Positions 40,050 through 49,910 are shown, numbered from the stretch's first letter. The stretch is 64,000 nucleotides of DNA from Cordylochernes scorpioides (GCA_030710605.1 CP092870.1:55637532-55701531); one strand, 5' to 3'. The notes: generated by a model from the letters alone, not told the origin. Made by a program: numbers and translations.

Positions 40050-42551
40050 TTACCTCGGGATTGAAATTTTGTTCAATTGATTAATATCTCCCTCAATGCC
40101 TGTCCATTGCCTTTGAATACACTCGGGCAATCTCTCATCCCAGTTGCATCCCTTGGCCCAGAGTTTTTGCAGCATGATTTTAAAAATGATAACCAAAGGA
40201 GCCATCCAGCCAAAAGGATCGTAGATTCTCGCAATCAATGATAGAAGCGACCGCTTAGAATTAACCTGAATATCAGGGGGCCTCACTCTGATGGTAAATG
40301 AGTCTAAGGTCGGATCCCACAAAATGCCCAGTAATTTAACTGACGGGAGATCCTTGAAATCAAAGGATTGATTGAAGCCCTTCTGATCTTTAGGTAAGAA
40401 TTCAAGTATTTTCGGACTGTTAGAAACCCATTTCCTAATGGGAAAACCTCCTTCCGCTAACAGAGCAATGATCTGTCGAATCAAAACTTGTGCCTCTTCC
40501 ACAGTATCTGATCCTGTAAGAAGGTCATCGACATAAAAATCTCTCTTCACAATTTCCGAAGCAACAGGATAATTCTTCGCTTCGTCATCCGCCAACTGAT
40601 GCAACCTTCTAATGGCCAAATATGGAGCGCATGCTGTTCCATAAGTGATTGTTGTTAACTTATATTCTTGAATAGCATCTGATGGTGAATCACGCCACAA
40701 GACTCTCTGATAGTCACTATCATCAGGATGAATCAATATCTGCCTGTACATCTTCTCAATATCTGCAGATAGTGCAACAAAAAAGGTCCGAAACCTCAAT
40801 AGAAGGTCAAAGATGTCTGTTTGTAATTTAGGACCTATATGTAAGGTTTTATTCAAAGAAGGACTATCATCAGAGCAAGCTGAGGCATCGAAGACTACTC
40901 TGAGATTAGTAGTAGTACTCTCCTCCTTTATCACACAATGATGTGGCATATAATAGACTTGGGACGGGGATTTAGGAATATCTACAGCTGAGATAATTTG
41001 CATATGATTTAGCGATGAATATTCCTTCATAAAAAGTTTATACCGACTATAAAGTTGCTCACTCTTTAATAACTTATTTTCAAGAGAAAGAAATCTCTTA
41101 AAAGCAACTCTTCTTGAATTTCCTAAACTCGGAGTAACCCTAAAGGGTAATCTTACTTGATACCTTCCAGTTGTAGTTCTTAAAACACTAGTTTCAAAGT
41201 GTTGTTCACAATCCATTTCTTCTTTGGTTAGGATAGGTTGGGTACAGGGCGGAATAGAGTCCAACTCCCAGAACTTTCTGAGTTGATTATCTATAGAGGT
41301 AGCACAGAATGTCAGAACACTATGATTCAAAGAACCATCTGATTGTTGAGCCATGATTTTGCCCGAGAGAAGCCAACCCAACTTCGAATTACATGCTGTT
41401 GGACCCCTCTCGTTTTGAAACCTAACCTGTCCTGTATACATACTCGGGGCAATATCAGCTCCAATGATTATATCAATGGGAGCGGGCTTGTCAAAGGTTG
41501 GATCCGCCAGCCTTAGGCCAACCAGGTGAGGCCACCGACTCCTCTCCATTACAAAGTTTGGCAGATTACATGTGATTTTATTTAAGATTAAGGCCTTAGC
41601 GGTGAATAACATGTTTGAATAGTGAGGAGAGAAGGTGATATCCACCTCTCCCAACGGCTTTTTCAAGCAGTTATCTCCAATGCCATACATAGAGGCATCC
41701 GAATAATTCACAGGAAGATTCAACGTTTTTCTCAGTGAGTCAGTTATCAAAGTCCTTTGAGATCCAGTATCGACTAAAGCTCTGGCCATGCAAGAATTAC
41801 CGTATAGATCATTCACCCTTATTAAAGCTGTTGATAGCAGTATCTGACTAGAAGAACTAGAATGATTAATTGAATGTGTCTGAATCACCGAATTAAGACG
41901 AGCTGATGAATTTACATTAGATCTCCCTGAAGAATCACCTCTGTTGGCATTACTAGACTCTACTGCATGTATGGGCCCAGGCAGTGAATTAAAGTCGTGT
42001 GATTCAGAACTAAATGCGTGAAGCAAGGTATGATGCCTCAGTTTACATACTCTGCAAACTGCAGTCAACTTACACGCATATACCAAGTGATTTGACCTGA
42101 GACAATTGTAACATAACCCGTTATCCTTTACAAACCTCCATCTCTCTTGTAGTGACTTATTTTGGAACAAATGGCACTTTGCTAACAAATGTGGATTTTT
42201 GCATAACATGCAGGGAGTGCAAGCTGCATGTGAATTTAGACGGGATACCGATGTAGCATGAGAATAAACCCTATTCGGTTTGGGTGAAGTCTTTGAAGTT
42301 TCTCTTAATCTTAGATTTGCAAGGCTCCGTGCATATTTCTCTAAGAATGTTATCAACTCCTCATAAGAGGGATAACCCTGCACATCAATGTGCAACTCCC
42401 AGTCCTTTTTTAGTGATTTATCTAGTTTTGACTGGATAATATATATTAGTATTAAATCCACAAGAGTGTTTCTCTCCAAACCCAATGTACTTAAATTTTG
42501 AACACCCTCATTGCAAGTATCCAAAAACTCAAAGAGCCCTATCCGAGTCAC
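40050..42551 (-). CDS. BEL/Pao Gag C-terminus, protease and reverse transcriptase
   Basis: Open frame of 833 codons; the effective entry is the shift site near 42530. Segments: end of Gag (NLSTLGLERNTL), Cys/His knuckles (CMLCKNPHLLAKC; LCYNCLRSNHLVYAC; CRVCKLRHH), aspartic protease ARALVDTGSQRTLI with a distal IIGADIAPSM, then BEL-type RT: LRVVFDASACSDD, FFVALSADIEKMYRQI, TYGTACAPYLAIR and RDFYVDDLLTG. The connection ends ARIYDPFGWMAPL. The frame stops with TAA at 40050 just before RNase H. All RT catalytic Asp residues and the protease DTG are intact, so the damage is limited to a few recent point changes. Confidence 0.93.
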   Translation of the reverse strand: MTRIGLFEFLDTCNEGVQNLSTLGLERNTLVDLILIYIIQSKLDKSLKKDWELHIDVQGYPSYEELITFLEKYARSLANLRLRETSKTSPKPNRVYSHATSVSRLNSHAACTPCMLCKNPHLLAKCHLFQNKSLQERWRFVKDNGLCYNCLRSNHLVYACKLTAVCRVCKLRHHTLLHAFSSESHDFNSLPGPIHAVESSNANRGDSSGRSNVNSSARLNSVIQTHSINHSSSSSQILLSTALIRVNDLYGNSCMARALVDTGSQRTLITDSLRKTLNLPVNYSDASMYGIGDNCLKKPLGEVDITFSPHYSNMLFTAKALILNKITCNLPNFVMERSRWPHLVGLRLADPTFDKPAPIDIIIGADIAPSMYTGQVRFQNERGPTACNSKLGWLLSGKIMAQQSDGSLNHSVLTFCATSIDNQLRKFWELDSIPPCTQPILTKEEMDCEQHFETSVLRTTTGRYQVRLPFRVTPSLGNSRRVAFKRFLSLENKLLKSEQLYSRYKLFMKEYSSLNHMQIISAVDIPKSPSQVYYMPHHCVIKEESTTTNLRVVFDASACSDDSPSLNKTLHIGPKLQTDIFDLLLRFRTFFVALSADIEKMYRQILIHPDDSDYQRVLWRDSPSDAIQEYKLTTITYGTACAPYLAIRRLHQLADDEAKNYPVASEIVKRDFYVDDLLTGSDTVEEAQVLIRQIIALLAEGGFPIRKWVSNSPKILEFLPKDQKGFNQSFDFKDLPSVKLLGILWDPTLDSFTIRVRPPDIQVNSKRSLLSLIARIYDPFGWMAPLVIIFKIMLQKLWAKGCNWDERLPECIQRQWTGIEGDINQLNKISIPR
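42528..42534 (-). promoter_or_regulatory. Possible +1 frameshift site (CUU-UGA-G) in BEL/Pao gag
   Basis: The minus strand reads CUU UGA G where the frame must move by +1. Slippage of CUU to UUU before a slow UGA is the mechanism used by bacterial RF2, and CUU is also used in Ty1. A simple one-base mutation is equally possible, as BEL/Pao elements usually have one ORF and two nonsense mutations lie nearby. Confidence 0.3.
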
Positions 42552-43152
42552 CTTTAATGAATTTAAGATTTAAGAATTTCTGAATTTGCCTAAAAGCCAG
42601 TTCCCTTTTATTATCATACCTGTGTATTAAGGTTTGCCAAGCTATGGAATAATTTTCATCTGAGATGCTGAATGCCCTAACCAATCTCGCAGCGTCTCCC
42701 CTAAGAGCAGAAACAAGATATTGCAGTTTCTGAGAATTTGCAAGTGCTCTATTTTGGTCTATTACTTTTATGAAAATTTCTTTAAATCCTAACCATTCCG
42801 AAAAATTACCACTAAAAATTGGCAACTGAAATTTAGGGAGTTTTATAGAAAATTCTTCAGAAGTCGATTTATCCTGCTTAATACTATCTAATAATCTATT
42901 AATGCTGACCAGCATACTATCAATTTCTTTTACTGCATTATAAGTTATTTTGAATTTTTCCGTAATATCCAAGCTTTTATATTTTGCTAATTTTAAAACC
43001 TGACTATTGAGATTCAACTTTAAAGTTTGTAAATTTTCCTTTGTCTGATTCAAAACATGCAAATCACCGGTCAACAATTGTGATTCTACATCTTCTTTTA
43101 ATAAATCTATTTCAACCAAATACTTCTCATAAATAACTATTTCTGCCTCCAT
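42529..43152 (-). CDS. BEL/Pao Gag N-terminal part
   Basis: 207 codons from MEAEIVIYEKYL at 43152. A helical first half precedes the conserved BEL Gag block (LPKFQLPIFSGNFSEWLGFK; LVSALRGDAARLV; IAWQTLIHRYDNKRELAFRQ). The frame ends in UGA at 42529, while Gag continues in the +1 frame. The last two codons before the switch are GCU-CUU, then UGA-G. Confidence 0.9.
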   Translation of the reverse strand: MEAEIVIYEKYLVEIDLLKEDVESQLLTGDLHVLNQTKENLQTLKLNLNSQVLKLAKYKSLDITEKFKITYNAVKEIDSMLVSINRLLDSIKQDKSTSEEFSIKLPKFQLPIFSGNFSEWLGFKEIFIKVIDQNRALANSQKLQYLVSALRGDAARLVRAFSISDENYSIAWQTLIHRYDNKRELAFRQIQKFLNLKFIKGDSDRAL

Positions 43153-43487
43153 ATTAAAAATAATATTATAAAAAAAATAACAGACGGAAATTGGATGGAT
43201 CCTACCTTAAGATTCAAAAATGAAGAAAGTATGCAGATGGCGGTTGGTTGACTCAGAAGGGATGGGTTAACTTGGCCTTTGGAGGATTAATTCGGGACTT
43301 GAATTCGAAAATGGCCGCTGGCTTTCTTCAGGTAAACTTGTTGAATAGTCTGTAGATTTAAAGATTTCCGCTTGAATCGTAGCCTCCTCGCAGAGCTGTA
43401 GCTTCCCTGTCGAGCCGTAGATTCTCTGCAGAGGTGTAAAATTCTTGCCTTGAATAATTCCTTTTGCTTTGTAGAGTTCCTCTATCT

Positions 43488-43504
43488 AGGCTCGAGGGAC
43501 CAAA
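43488..43504 (-). other. BEL/Pao primer-binding site
   Basis: Adjacent to the 5' LTR the minus strand reads TTTGGTCCCTCGAGCC, the usual BEL/Pao form with TGG complementary to a tRNA CCA end. Confidence 0.75.
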
Positions 43505-43734
43505 TGATGTTCGCGTTTACCACCGAGCTCAAATCCTATGCGCTACGGTGCAGCGATGAATAAAACTTGACTTTGTTCTGTGGTTTGAATAAAATGAACT
43601 CCAAGCAAACTGATAAGGAACCTATGAATATTTAATTTATCTTTGAATTGGCTACATTAATGAATGACAAACTACTAGAATGACTGACTTAAAACAACTA
43701 GAATGACTGACTACACTAACTGAATAACTAGCAA

Positions 43735-43765
<31 letters not shown>

Positions 43766-43896
43766 CAACAGTGTTGCCGAATCAATAAAATATGTACACA
43801 GATTAAATCAAAATAAAATAAAGAATTATGCAAAACAATGACCAAACAATTTGTATTAAATGACAAATAAGAAAATATACAATATTTAACCAAACA
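43505..43896 (-). repeat. BEL/Pao 5' LTR (392 bp)
   Basis: Differs from the 3' LTR by a few substitutions, a 3-base indel and microsatellite length (poly(A)/(AT)n). Contains tandem 'actagaatgactgactt' words. Confidence 0.93.
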
Positions 43897-44346
43897 ATGT
43901 TATCTGCCCATTTTTATCGGTGTCCAGTGGCGGTCGTAAAACTTATTGGAACTTTCCTTGGAGAAAATGAATGATCTTTGACGAAATTCGACTCCTTGAG
44001 CGCGGATGCCTCAATAAAACTTCGATGCTTTGTTTTGTATTACATGATGTTATCCGCCCATTTTTATCGGTGTCCGGTGGCTGTCGTAAAACTTATTGGA
44101 ACTTTCCTAGTAGAAAATGAATGATCTTTGACGAAATTCGACTCCTTGAGCGCGGATGTCTCAATAAAACTTCAATGCTTTGTTTTGTATTACATGATGT
44201 TATCCGCCCATTTTTATCGGTGTCCCGTGGCGGTCGTAAAACTTATTGGAACTTTCATAGGAGAAAATGAATAATCTTTGACGATATTCGACTCCTTGAG
44301 CGCGGTTGTCTCAATAAAACTTCAATGCTTTGTTTTGTATTACATG
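43897..44346. repeat. Three tandem units of 150 bp
   Basis: Units begin at 43897, 44047 and 44197 with 'atgttatc(t/c)gcccattttt' and end 'tgttttgtattacatg'; a few substitutions separate them. The BEL element sits at the left edge, its target copy atgtt being the first bases of unit 1. Confidence 0.93.
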
Positions 44347-45505
44347 ATGGCCAAACTGGCGCGTTGAATTGATTCTATATTTTGGGGCTGTTACAATTTT
44401 ATAATTATGGTACATATGGAATTCTATTGTATATTGACACATATATTACTACATATTTATTGTAGCAAAGTATTTATTATTTTATTAGCAGGGTATCAAT
44501 TTTTATGTTTATATTTTGTTACTCTGTAAACTTCCCTCATTGCTTATATTTTTATCATTCATAGGTTGTTCCTGTCTAAAATAAATTGCTGTGTCATACC
44601 GATGTTTGTCTTTCCTAATTTTCCACGTGGCATTTTGGTGGAGTTGCTGAGTAAATTAAGGAAGACAAACTGAAGATCGACGAGAAGACCTAAGGGCCAT
44701 GAGTGCTGTGATCTACATTTTCAGAAACTGACTTCAGGATTCCACCGACGTGTCAAAGCCAAGACTTCCCTTCAAGACGACGATGTCTCTATAGACGATG
44801 ATGCGAAGACAAAACCGCTCTTCATGCCGCAAGATAAAAGACGCAAAGGTACTATGGACAAAGTTCCAATATTTCGATGGAATCCTTGGCAGAAGCACGT
44901 AAGATCAATGTCAGTAACTACAATATTTGCAAGCTGTGGGTCACAGCTCCCATAGTGAAGAAGCTATATAGCAAAGTATTTATTATTTTATTAACAGAGT
45001 AATATTTTTCATGTTTATATTTTGCTACTCTCCAAACTTCCTGTAATGCTTATATTTTTTATCATTCATAGGTTGTTCTTGCGTAAAATAAATTTCTGTG
45101 TCATCCCGAAGTTTGTCTTTCCTAATTTTCCACGTGGAAAAATTCTCTGAAATGAGCAGAGGGAATCAAAAGTGACGAATAATGGCAATGGATCACAAAG
45201 AACTTCTAGTACAACATGTAAGGAATAGCAGAAATCTATAGGAAGAAACAATGTTAATCAACAGTGAAGAATTAGGGGATAGAGAATGTTAAATAAGTGT
45301 ATTCAACATCAAAGATCTTCAGTAATCATTCCTGAGAAACATATATATTCAGAAGCGAGAATCAACATCTTTAAAAATTGAAGTTTTACAAAAGAGAGAT
45401 GTCAAACACAATAAACAAATAACATCAAGATTCTACAACGTGGATAGGTAAAAATTAATAGCGAGGTTGTATTGAGGAATGAAAAATATATAAATATCCG
45501 GCTTC
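44347..45505. repeat. AT-rich block with a two-copy interspersed repeat
   Basis: 'tagcaaagtatttattattt' through 'ctttcctaattttccacgtgg' (about 160 bp) occurs at about 44464 and again at 44964; a third copy around 51427-52945 is split by a mariner. It shares 'aaataaattgctgtgtcatc' with the Helitron interiors. No gene seen. Confidence 0.7.
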
Positions 45506-45706
45506 GAGAGAGAGAGAGAGAGAGAGAGATTGAGATTGAAACTGATTTATTTAAACGTCCATATAAGATTATATAAGGTTATATACAGAATAAATAAAAT
45601 TATGAATAAATAAGATTATATATAGTGAAAAAAAACATGAATAAATAGATATAAATATATAAAGTAATTGATAAATATACATATATATAAAATATATACA
45701 AGGTCT

Positions 45707-48700
45707 TCATTGGTGGCGCCCACCGCGAGAAAGACTCCGCCACCGATGGACTGCGAGAGTTCTTTCCCACAGAGTGGGCAGGTCGATGTGTTGGCTGGCA
45801 TTACCCAACTCAAGACCAAGATGGTACTTGTAGATGGTAGCCTTCGCCACACTTGTTAGCTTCACTGCCTCGGGATGGAGGCCGACGCCGAAGAGCCAGG
45901 CCTGCAGATCCAGGGGCACTTCGCAGGAGGCGAACACCTCCCGGAGCAGGGGTCGCACGGCTCGGCAACTCCAATATCTGTGGGCCAGCGACCCGTCGCT
46001 GGACCCACAGGCGGCACAGTTGGCACGCCTCGAGGCAGGATGGTCAGGATGTGGTAGGGCGTGGAGGGCCAGCCGTAGGGCGACATCTGCGTCGTTCCCC
46101 GAGAAGCAGTTTCGACGCAGGTCGGCCCAGGGGATGGAGCGGGGCACATCCACAGTGGGGGTCCACCGAGCAGCCAGCTCTGCAGTAGGAAACGCCTGGA
46201 GCCGTGCCGAGTCCAATGCCCGGCGCGCCCTCTGGCTGGGTAGGCGGGTGATGGGGGTCGCCGATCCCCGCAGGACGATGGTCTCCGCCTCGTACTCCGC
46301 ATGATAGCTGGAGCTGGCGTTTTCCCGCAGGAGACGTTGGCAGAAGGCCCCCAGATGCTGCGCGTCTAGGAGCGCGGCCCGCGTTGAGCGCGCAAGTGCA
46401 GGGGCGCCATCGGAGAAGTCCCCGACAGTCGCCTGTAGCCAGCGCTCGGGAGCCAGCAGGTCTGGCGGCCGCAGGAACCTGTTGTCACCTCGAAGACGCA
46501 GGGACCTCAGGCTGGCGGGATGAAGAATCCGGTGGTCAAGCTCGAGGACGCTGGACGCGGCCTCCCACAGGCTCAGTAGTCTCCTCCTCCTAGGCGAGTG
46601 CCAGACGTCAGGAGCCGGCGGTGTCAGCCACGCCCGGCTGCGGACCAGCCAAGAGTAGCCGTTGGCGGCGCCGCGAAGAGAAGCCTGGACCCCCTTCAGG
46701 CAGGCGAGCCGAAGCTGGCCTGCGATGTCAAGCAGGCCGACGCCACCATCGGAGTCTGGACGAGCCAGGATGCGCCCGGGGAGCCACGAGACTCGGCTCG
46801 TACCCCACACGAAGCGCGCCAACCGCGCCTGCAGCCGGCCGATGGTGGTTTCAGGTGGTAGGTAGCCATGGAGGTGGTGCAGGATGGAACCCAGGACCAG
46901 GCTGTTGGCCGCGCGAGCACGACCCACCAGCGACAGGCCGCGGGTGAAGGGCGACCACCTCGCGATGGCTCGCTCCAGCAACCCCATCAGGTGTGAGGCC
47001 TGAGAGGCGACGGTGTTTCTGGTGGTGATGGTGCAGCCCAGGACGGTCAGCGACTCAGACGTCCAGGATATTCCCAGAGGAGAATCCGTCCGGTGCTTCC
47101 ATGAACCGCACCAGAGCCCGCAGCTCTTCTTGAAGTTGACAGCCACCCCGGAGGACATGCGGAACTCTTCAAAGATCAGGGGCACGAGCTCAAACTGAGC
47201 GTCGTCCCTGATGAAGAGTACGATGTCGTCCGCATAGACGACCACGTTGCCGCGGCCCAAGGTCCTCTCGAGGCGGCGTAGCAAAGGTCCAACTCCGATG
47301 CTGAAGAGCGCGGCGCTGAGACGGCAGCCCTGCCTCACCCCGTTGAGAAGCGGGAAGGCCTTGGTGTAGACATCTCCGACCCGGATGGAGGCGTCTGCTT
47401 CCCCGTAGAGGACAGCAATCCACCCTAGGAAGGTAGATGGTAGGCCCAGCTTCTCCAGCAGGGCGAACAGGTAGCTCCTGCTCAGGGTGTCGAAGGCCGA
47501 CTTCAGGTCCAAAGAGATGACAGCCAGCGGCGTGTCATATCTGGATGCCCCGGCGGCTTCGTCAGACACTCGCGCGATATTCCAGGAAGATGACCGTCCT
47601 GGAACGGCGTAGGTCTGACATTGGGGCACCAGGTCTGGTAGATGACGTCGCAGACGAGCCATGAGCACGCCGCTGAGGACCCTGTAGTCGGTCGTTGGCA
47701 GGCTGATTGGCCGGAATGCCTGTAGACCCGGACCACCGTGCACTTTCGGCAGCAAGATCACCTTGCTGCGCCTTGAGGATGGAGGTAAGGCCCCGCGGAG
47801 CCGAGAAGCCTCGAAGACTTGCCAAAGAACTTCGGCGAAGAAATCTTCAAAGGCTTTGACAAACTCGCAGGGTAGTCCGTCCCATCCCGAGGCACGGCCG
47901 TTTGGCAGGCGGTGGATGACTGCCGCTATCTGGTCGCGGGAGATGTCCGCGAGAAATAGCTGGTCCCACTCGTCGAACTCCAGGGGAGTCACTTCAGCTA
48001 GGAAGTCGGCGATGGCTTCTTCCGAGCTAGGAGCCTGAGCGAAGCGACTGCTTAAGCGCTCCAGAAGGAAACGCCTAAGCTGGCCCCCGGAGATGGCGTT
48101 GCCGTCGTCGTCGGTGAAGGTGGAGGGAGAGCGGCGTCTGGCTCGGAGGGAACGCCCGAGGTCCGACAAGGAAGGATAGTCGGAGCGGGCAGTGTCGTCC
48201 TCCAGTCTCCGCCTCAGGAAGAGGCTTGCTCTCTCGATGTATCCACCGCCGGACTCGGCGACGGCAGGCGCGAGTGACCGTATCTCCGCGACCAGATTTG
48301 CCTTGATCCTGGTCCATTTTTCCCATAACATCGGGGGTGAGAGATTTGCTAGGTCTACCGATATTTCATCGATGAACGTTTCCATTCGATCGACAAAGAG
48401 GTCTGACCGTAGCAGCTTTACGATGCAGGGAAGTCTTGTAGGAGCTGGGTCTCCTACTTGAATCAGGACGGCACGGTGGTCCGAGTAGGCATAGTCAACA
48501 GTTTGGTATTGGGTGACGCGGTCGCAGAAGCCTGATGGAAGTAGGAATCTGTCCAGACGACGCGCGTCGACCCGGCTTCCGATCGTAGCAACCCTGGTGT
48601 GCTCCAGTGCAGCATCGAAGAATGTGGCGACGTCGACGAGGTCGGCTTGGTCCAGGAGCTCCGCGAGGGCTTCTGCTGAACCTGATGCCAGGTCCTTCGC

Positions 48701-48982
48701 CGACTCCTCGGAGATGTTCAGGTCACCGAGGATCCACGCACCTTCTTCACGCGCCAAAGCTGCGATGATCTGGAGCTGGCGGCAGCGCTCTTCAGGAGCA
48801 TGAGAGACGTGGGCGTTGACACACGTCATGGAGATTCCCCGGACGGTGAGGTCGATGACAGTCATCTTGCCAGGCCATAGGATCTGCTGCCGGTGAACAA
48901 ACAGCAGAGCTGAATTCTCCGGCGAAGAGCGGCGAAGAGCGGCGATGCCGCGCGTGTTCAGGGTCGCAACTCGAAAGTTCAT
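45707..48982 (-). CDS. LINE ORF2: AP endonuclease (internally deleted) and reverse transcriptase
   Basis: Uninterrupted frame of 1091 codons. Starts MNFRVATLNTRGI, but instead of the expected ~60-80 residues with the catalytic Gln-Glu the text passes at once to SPENSALLFVHRQQILW; the rest of the endonuclease is present (WILGDLNISEES, DARRLDRFLLPSGF, YAYSDHRAVLI). RT: GRASGWDGLPCEFVK, FRPISLPTTDYRVLSGVL, VISLDLKSAFDTL, GVRQGCRLSAALFSI, VVYADDIVLF. C-terminus has a zinc-like CAACGSSDGSLAHRYWSC. A small direct duplication (ggcgaagagc twice, 48922-48945) marks the deletion point. The RT frame is intact over ~900 residues, suggesting a young element. Confidence 0.85.
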   Translation of the reverse strand: MNFRVATLNTRGIAALRRSSPENSALLFVHRQQILWPGKMTVIDLTVRGISMTCVNAHVSHAPEERCRQLQIIAALAREEGAWILGDLNISEESAKDLASGSAEALAELLDQADLVDVATFFDAALEHTRVATIGSRVDARRLDRFLLPSGFCDRVTQYQTVDYAYSDHRAVLIQVGDPAPTRLPCIVKLLRSDLFVDRMETFIDEISVDLANLSPPMLWEKWTRIKANLVAEIRSLAPAVAESGGGYIERASLFLRRRLEDDTARSDYPSLSDLGRSLRARRRSPSTFTDDDGNAISGGQLRRFLLERLSSRFAQAPSSEEAIADFLAEVTPLEFDEWDQLFLADISRDQIAAVIHRLPNGRASGWDGLPCEFVKAFEDFFAEVLWQVFEASRLRGALPPSSRRSKVILLPKVHGGPGLQAFRPISLPTTDYRVLSGVLMARLRRHLPDLVPQCQTYAVPGRSSSWNIARVSDEAAGASRYDTPLAVISLDLKSAFDTLSRSYLFALLEKLGLPSTFLGWIAVLYGEADASIRVGDVYTKAFPLLNGVRQGCRLSAALFSIGVGPLLRRLERTLGRGNVVVYADDIVLFIRDDAQFELVPLIFEEFRMSSGVAVNFKKSCGLWCGSWKHRTDSPLGISWTSESLTVLGCTITTRNTVASQASHLMGLLERAIARWSPFTRGLSLVGRARAANSLVLGSILHHLHGYLPPETTIGRLQARLARFVWGTSRVSWLPGRILARPDSDGGVGLLDIAGQLRLACLKGVQASLRGAANGYSWLVRSRAWLTPPAPDVWHSPRRRRLLSLWEAASSVLELDHRILHPASLRSLRLRGDNRFLRPPDLLAPERWLQATVGDFSDGAPALARSTRAALLDAQHLGAFCQRLLRENASSSYHAEYEAETIVLRGSATPITRLPSQRARRALDSARLQAFPTAELAARWTPTVDVPRSIPWADLRRNCFSGNDADVALRLALHALPHPDHPASRRANCAACGSSDGSLAHRYWSCRAVRPLLREVFASCEVPLDLQAWLFGVGLHPEAVKLTSVAKATIYKYHLGLELGNASQHIDLPTLWERTLAVHRWRSLSRGGRHQ

Positions 48983-49128
48983 TTGGACTGCCGAGCAGAG
49001 TTTCTGGCGCGTGAAAGCTTCTTATACAGGGTATTTCTGGTGTCCCCTGTAAGAGCCATGAGCGCCGTGGCCAAGTATGCAATGGCTTTTCTCTGCTCGA
49101 TATTTAATTTTGCAATGAGCCTGTCCAT
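48979..49128 (-). CDS. LINE short ORF1 (49 residues) overlapping ORF2 by ATGA
   Basis: MDRLIAKLNIEQRKAIAYLA at the start, ending ARNSARQSK with the UGA overlapping the ORF2 ATG (ATGA at 48982-48979), an arrangement used for termination-reinitiation in several LINEs. The protein is far shorter than usual ORF1 products and has no knuckle or RRM. It may be an ORF1 remnant left by a deletion or a genuinely reduced leader peptide. A frame extension upstream to 49245 lies outside the element. Confidence 0.5.
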   Translation of the reverse strand: MDRLIAKLNIEQRKAIAYLATALMALTGDTRNTLYKKLSRARNSARQSK

Positions 49129-49158
49129 TTTACCATTGTGCGTAAGAGAGAGAGAGAG

Positions 49159-49399
49159 GGGGAAATAGCAGGAATCCAAGGCTAAAGAATCCAGAATTTG
49201 CAGCTTGAGCATTTTAAAACTTGAGGAAAAATTGATGGAAATCAATAGCTCGGAGAAGAAAGATATTCCACGATAATATTGTGAAACTGCATCATAATAT
49301 TTGGGAATTAACAGGATGGGGCTTCACTTATCAAGAATGAATAACCAAGGAATTTACCAGAGTAAAACAGCGGAAATATAGAGAAAGAAACATCAGGAA
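49159..49399. other. AT-rich diffuse repeat background
   Basis: Same texture as the surrounding tract ('gaatcaatag', 'aacaggat'); no gene. Confidence 0.35.
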
Positions 49400-49404
49400 T
49401 ATTA

Positions 49405-49910
49405 AGAAAAAAGGCATCTCTTGAACGCGTTACTAAAGGTTGCTGATGGCTAGCCCCATCGGTCGGAATGATTTCAACTAATCTTTGATTTTAAATTATT
49501 CTAGAATTGGCCAAATACCCATTCTTGATTAATCAAGAAAAGTTAACCACGTAAGCGTTTCAGGCTGTTGACCCTCATCAGCGTGGTGCAAGCTGTATCT
49601 CAAAGACCAAAAAACTGGTCATTCAGGCATCCTGAAAAATCATGAAACAGGTAGTTAATACAAGAATTGCGTGAGAACGCCAAACAATATGAAAAAAATA
49701 TTACAAAAGTAAAATTGTACTGAGATCAGGTGGATAAATTAAGGGGAAAACATCTATTGATCGTGTGCAATAAAAAGTGTCTGATGGCTTACGTCTTCTG
49801 TCGGAATCAATATTAACTAATCGTTGATCTTTAGAAGCTAATTACATACGCGTTTCGGGCTGTTGGCCCTCATCAGCGTGGTCTAAGCTGCACCTCACGA
49901 CCAATGCCTT
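49405..49910 (-). repeat. Two old units of the family A retrozyme-like repeat
   Basis: Diverged minus-strand units. Ribozyme 1 (49546-49587): CUGAUGA and GAAA kept, stem II GGGU/GCCU, but the GUC site has become UUA. Ribozyme 2 (49841-49882): core, GGGC/GCCC and GAAA kept, but the site is GUA and stem I has lost its pairing. Flanking words 'cttgattaatcaag' and 'ttggccaaatacccattc' confirm homology. Confidence 0.85.

Larger units (their letters stand above)
37563..43896 (-). mobile_element. BEL/Pao LTR retrotransposon, nearly complete (6.3 kb)
   Basis: Both LTRs, a 5-bp target duplication (atgtt at 37558-37562 and 43897-43901), primer site, polypurine tract and the coding order Gag, protease, RT, RNase H, integrase. 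Three coding interruptions: a +1 frame change at 42528-42534, TAA at 40050 and TAG at 39570. The LTRs differ at only a few bases plus small indels, so insertion is fairly recent. Confidence 0.95.
45530..49141 (-). mobile_element. Tx1/L1-like LINE inserted in (TC)n, Kibi-like
   Basis: GC-richer than its surroundings. The minus strand begins directly after (CT)n (49146-49158) with CTTACGCACAATGG and ends with an AT-rich 3' UTR followed by (TC)n (45506-45529). It has a short ORF1 overlapping ORF2 by ATGA. Two 5'-truncated copies elsewhere in the window (50036-50372, 58952-59393) also end at (TC)n. RT resembles the Tx1/L1 group, in which (TC)n-specific Kibi elements were described; the clade is inferred by eye. 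Confidence 0.7.

Noticed and set aside
45834-48803. Many plus-strand ORFs opposite the (TC)n LINE
   Set aside because: Shadows of the GC-rich minus-strand ORF2.
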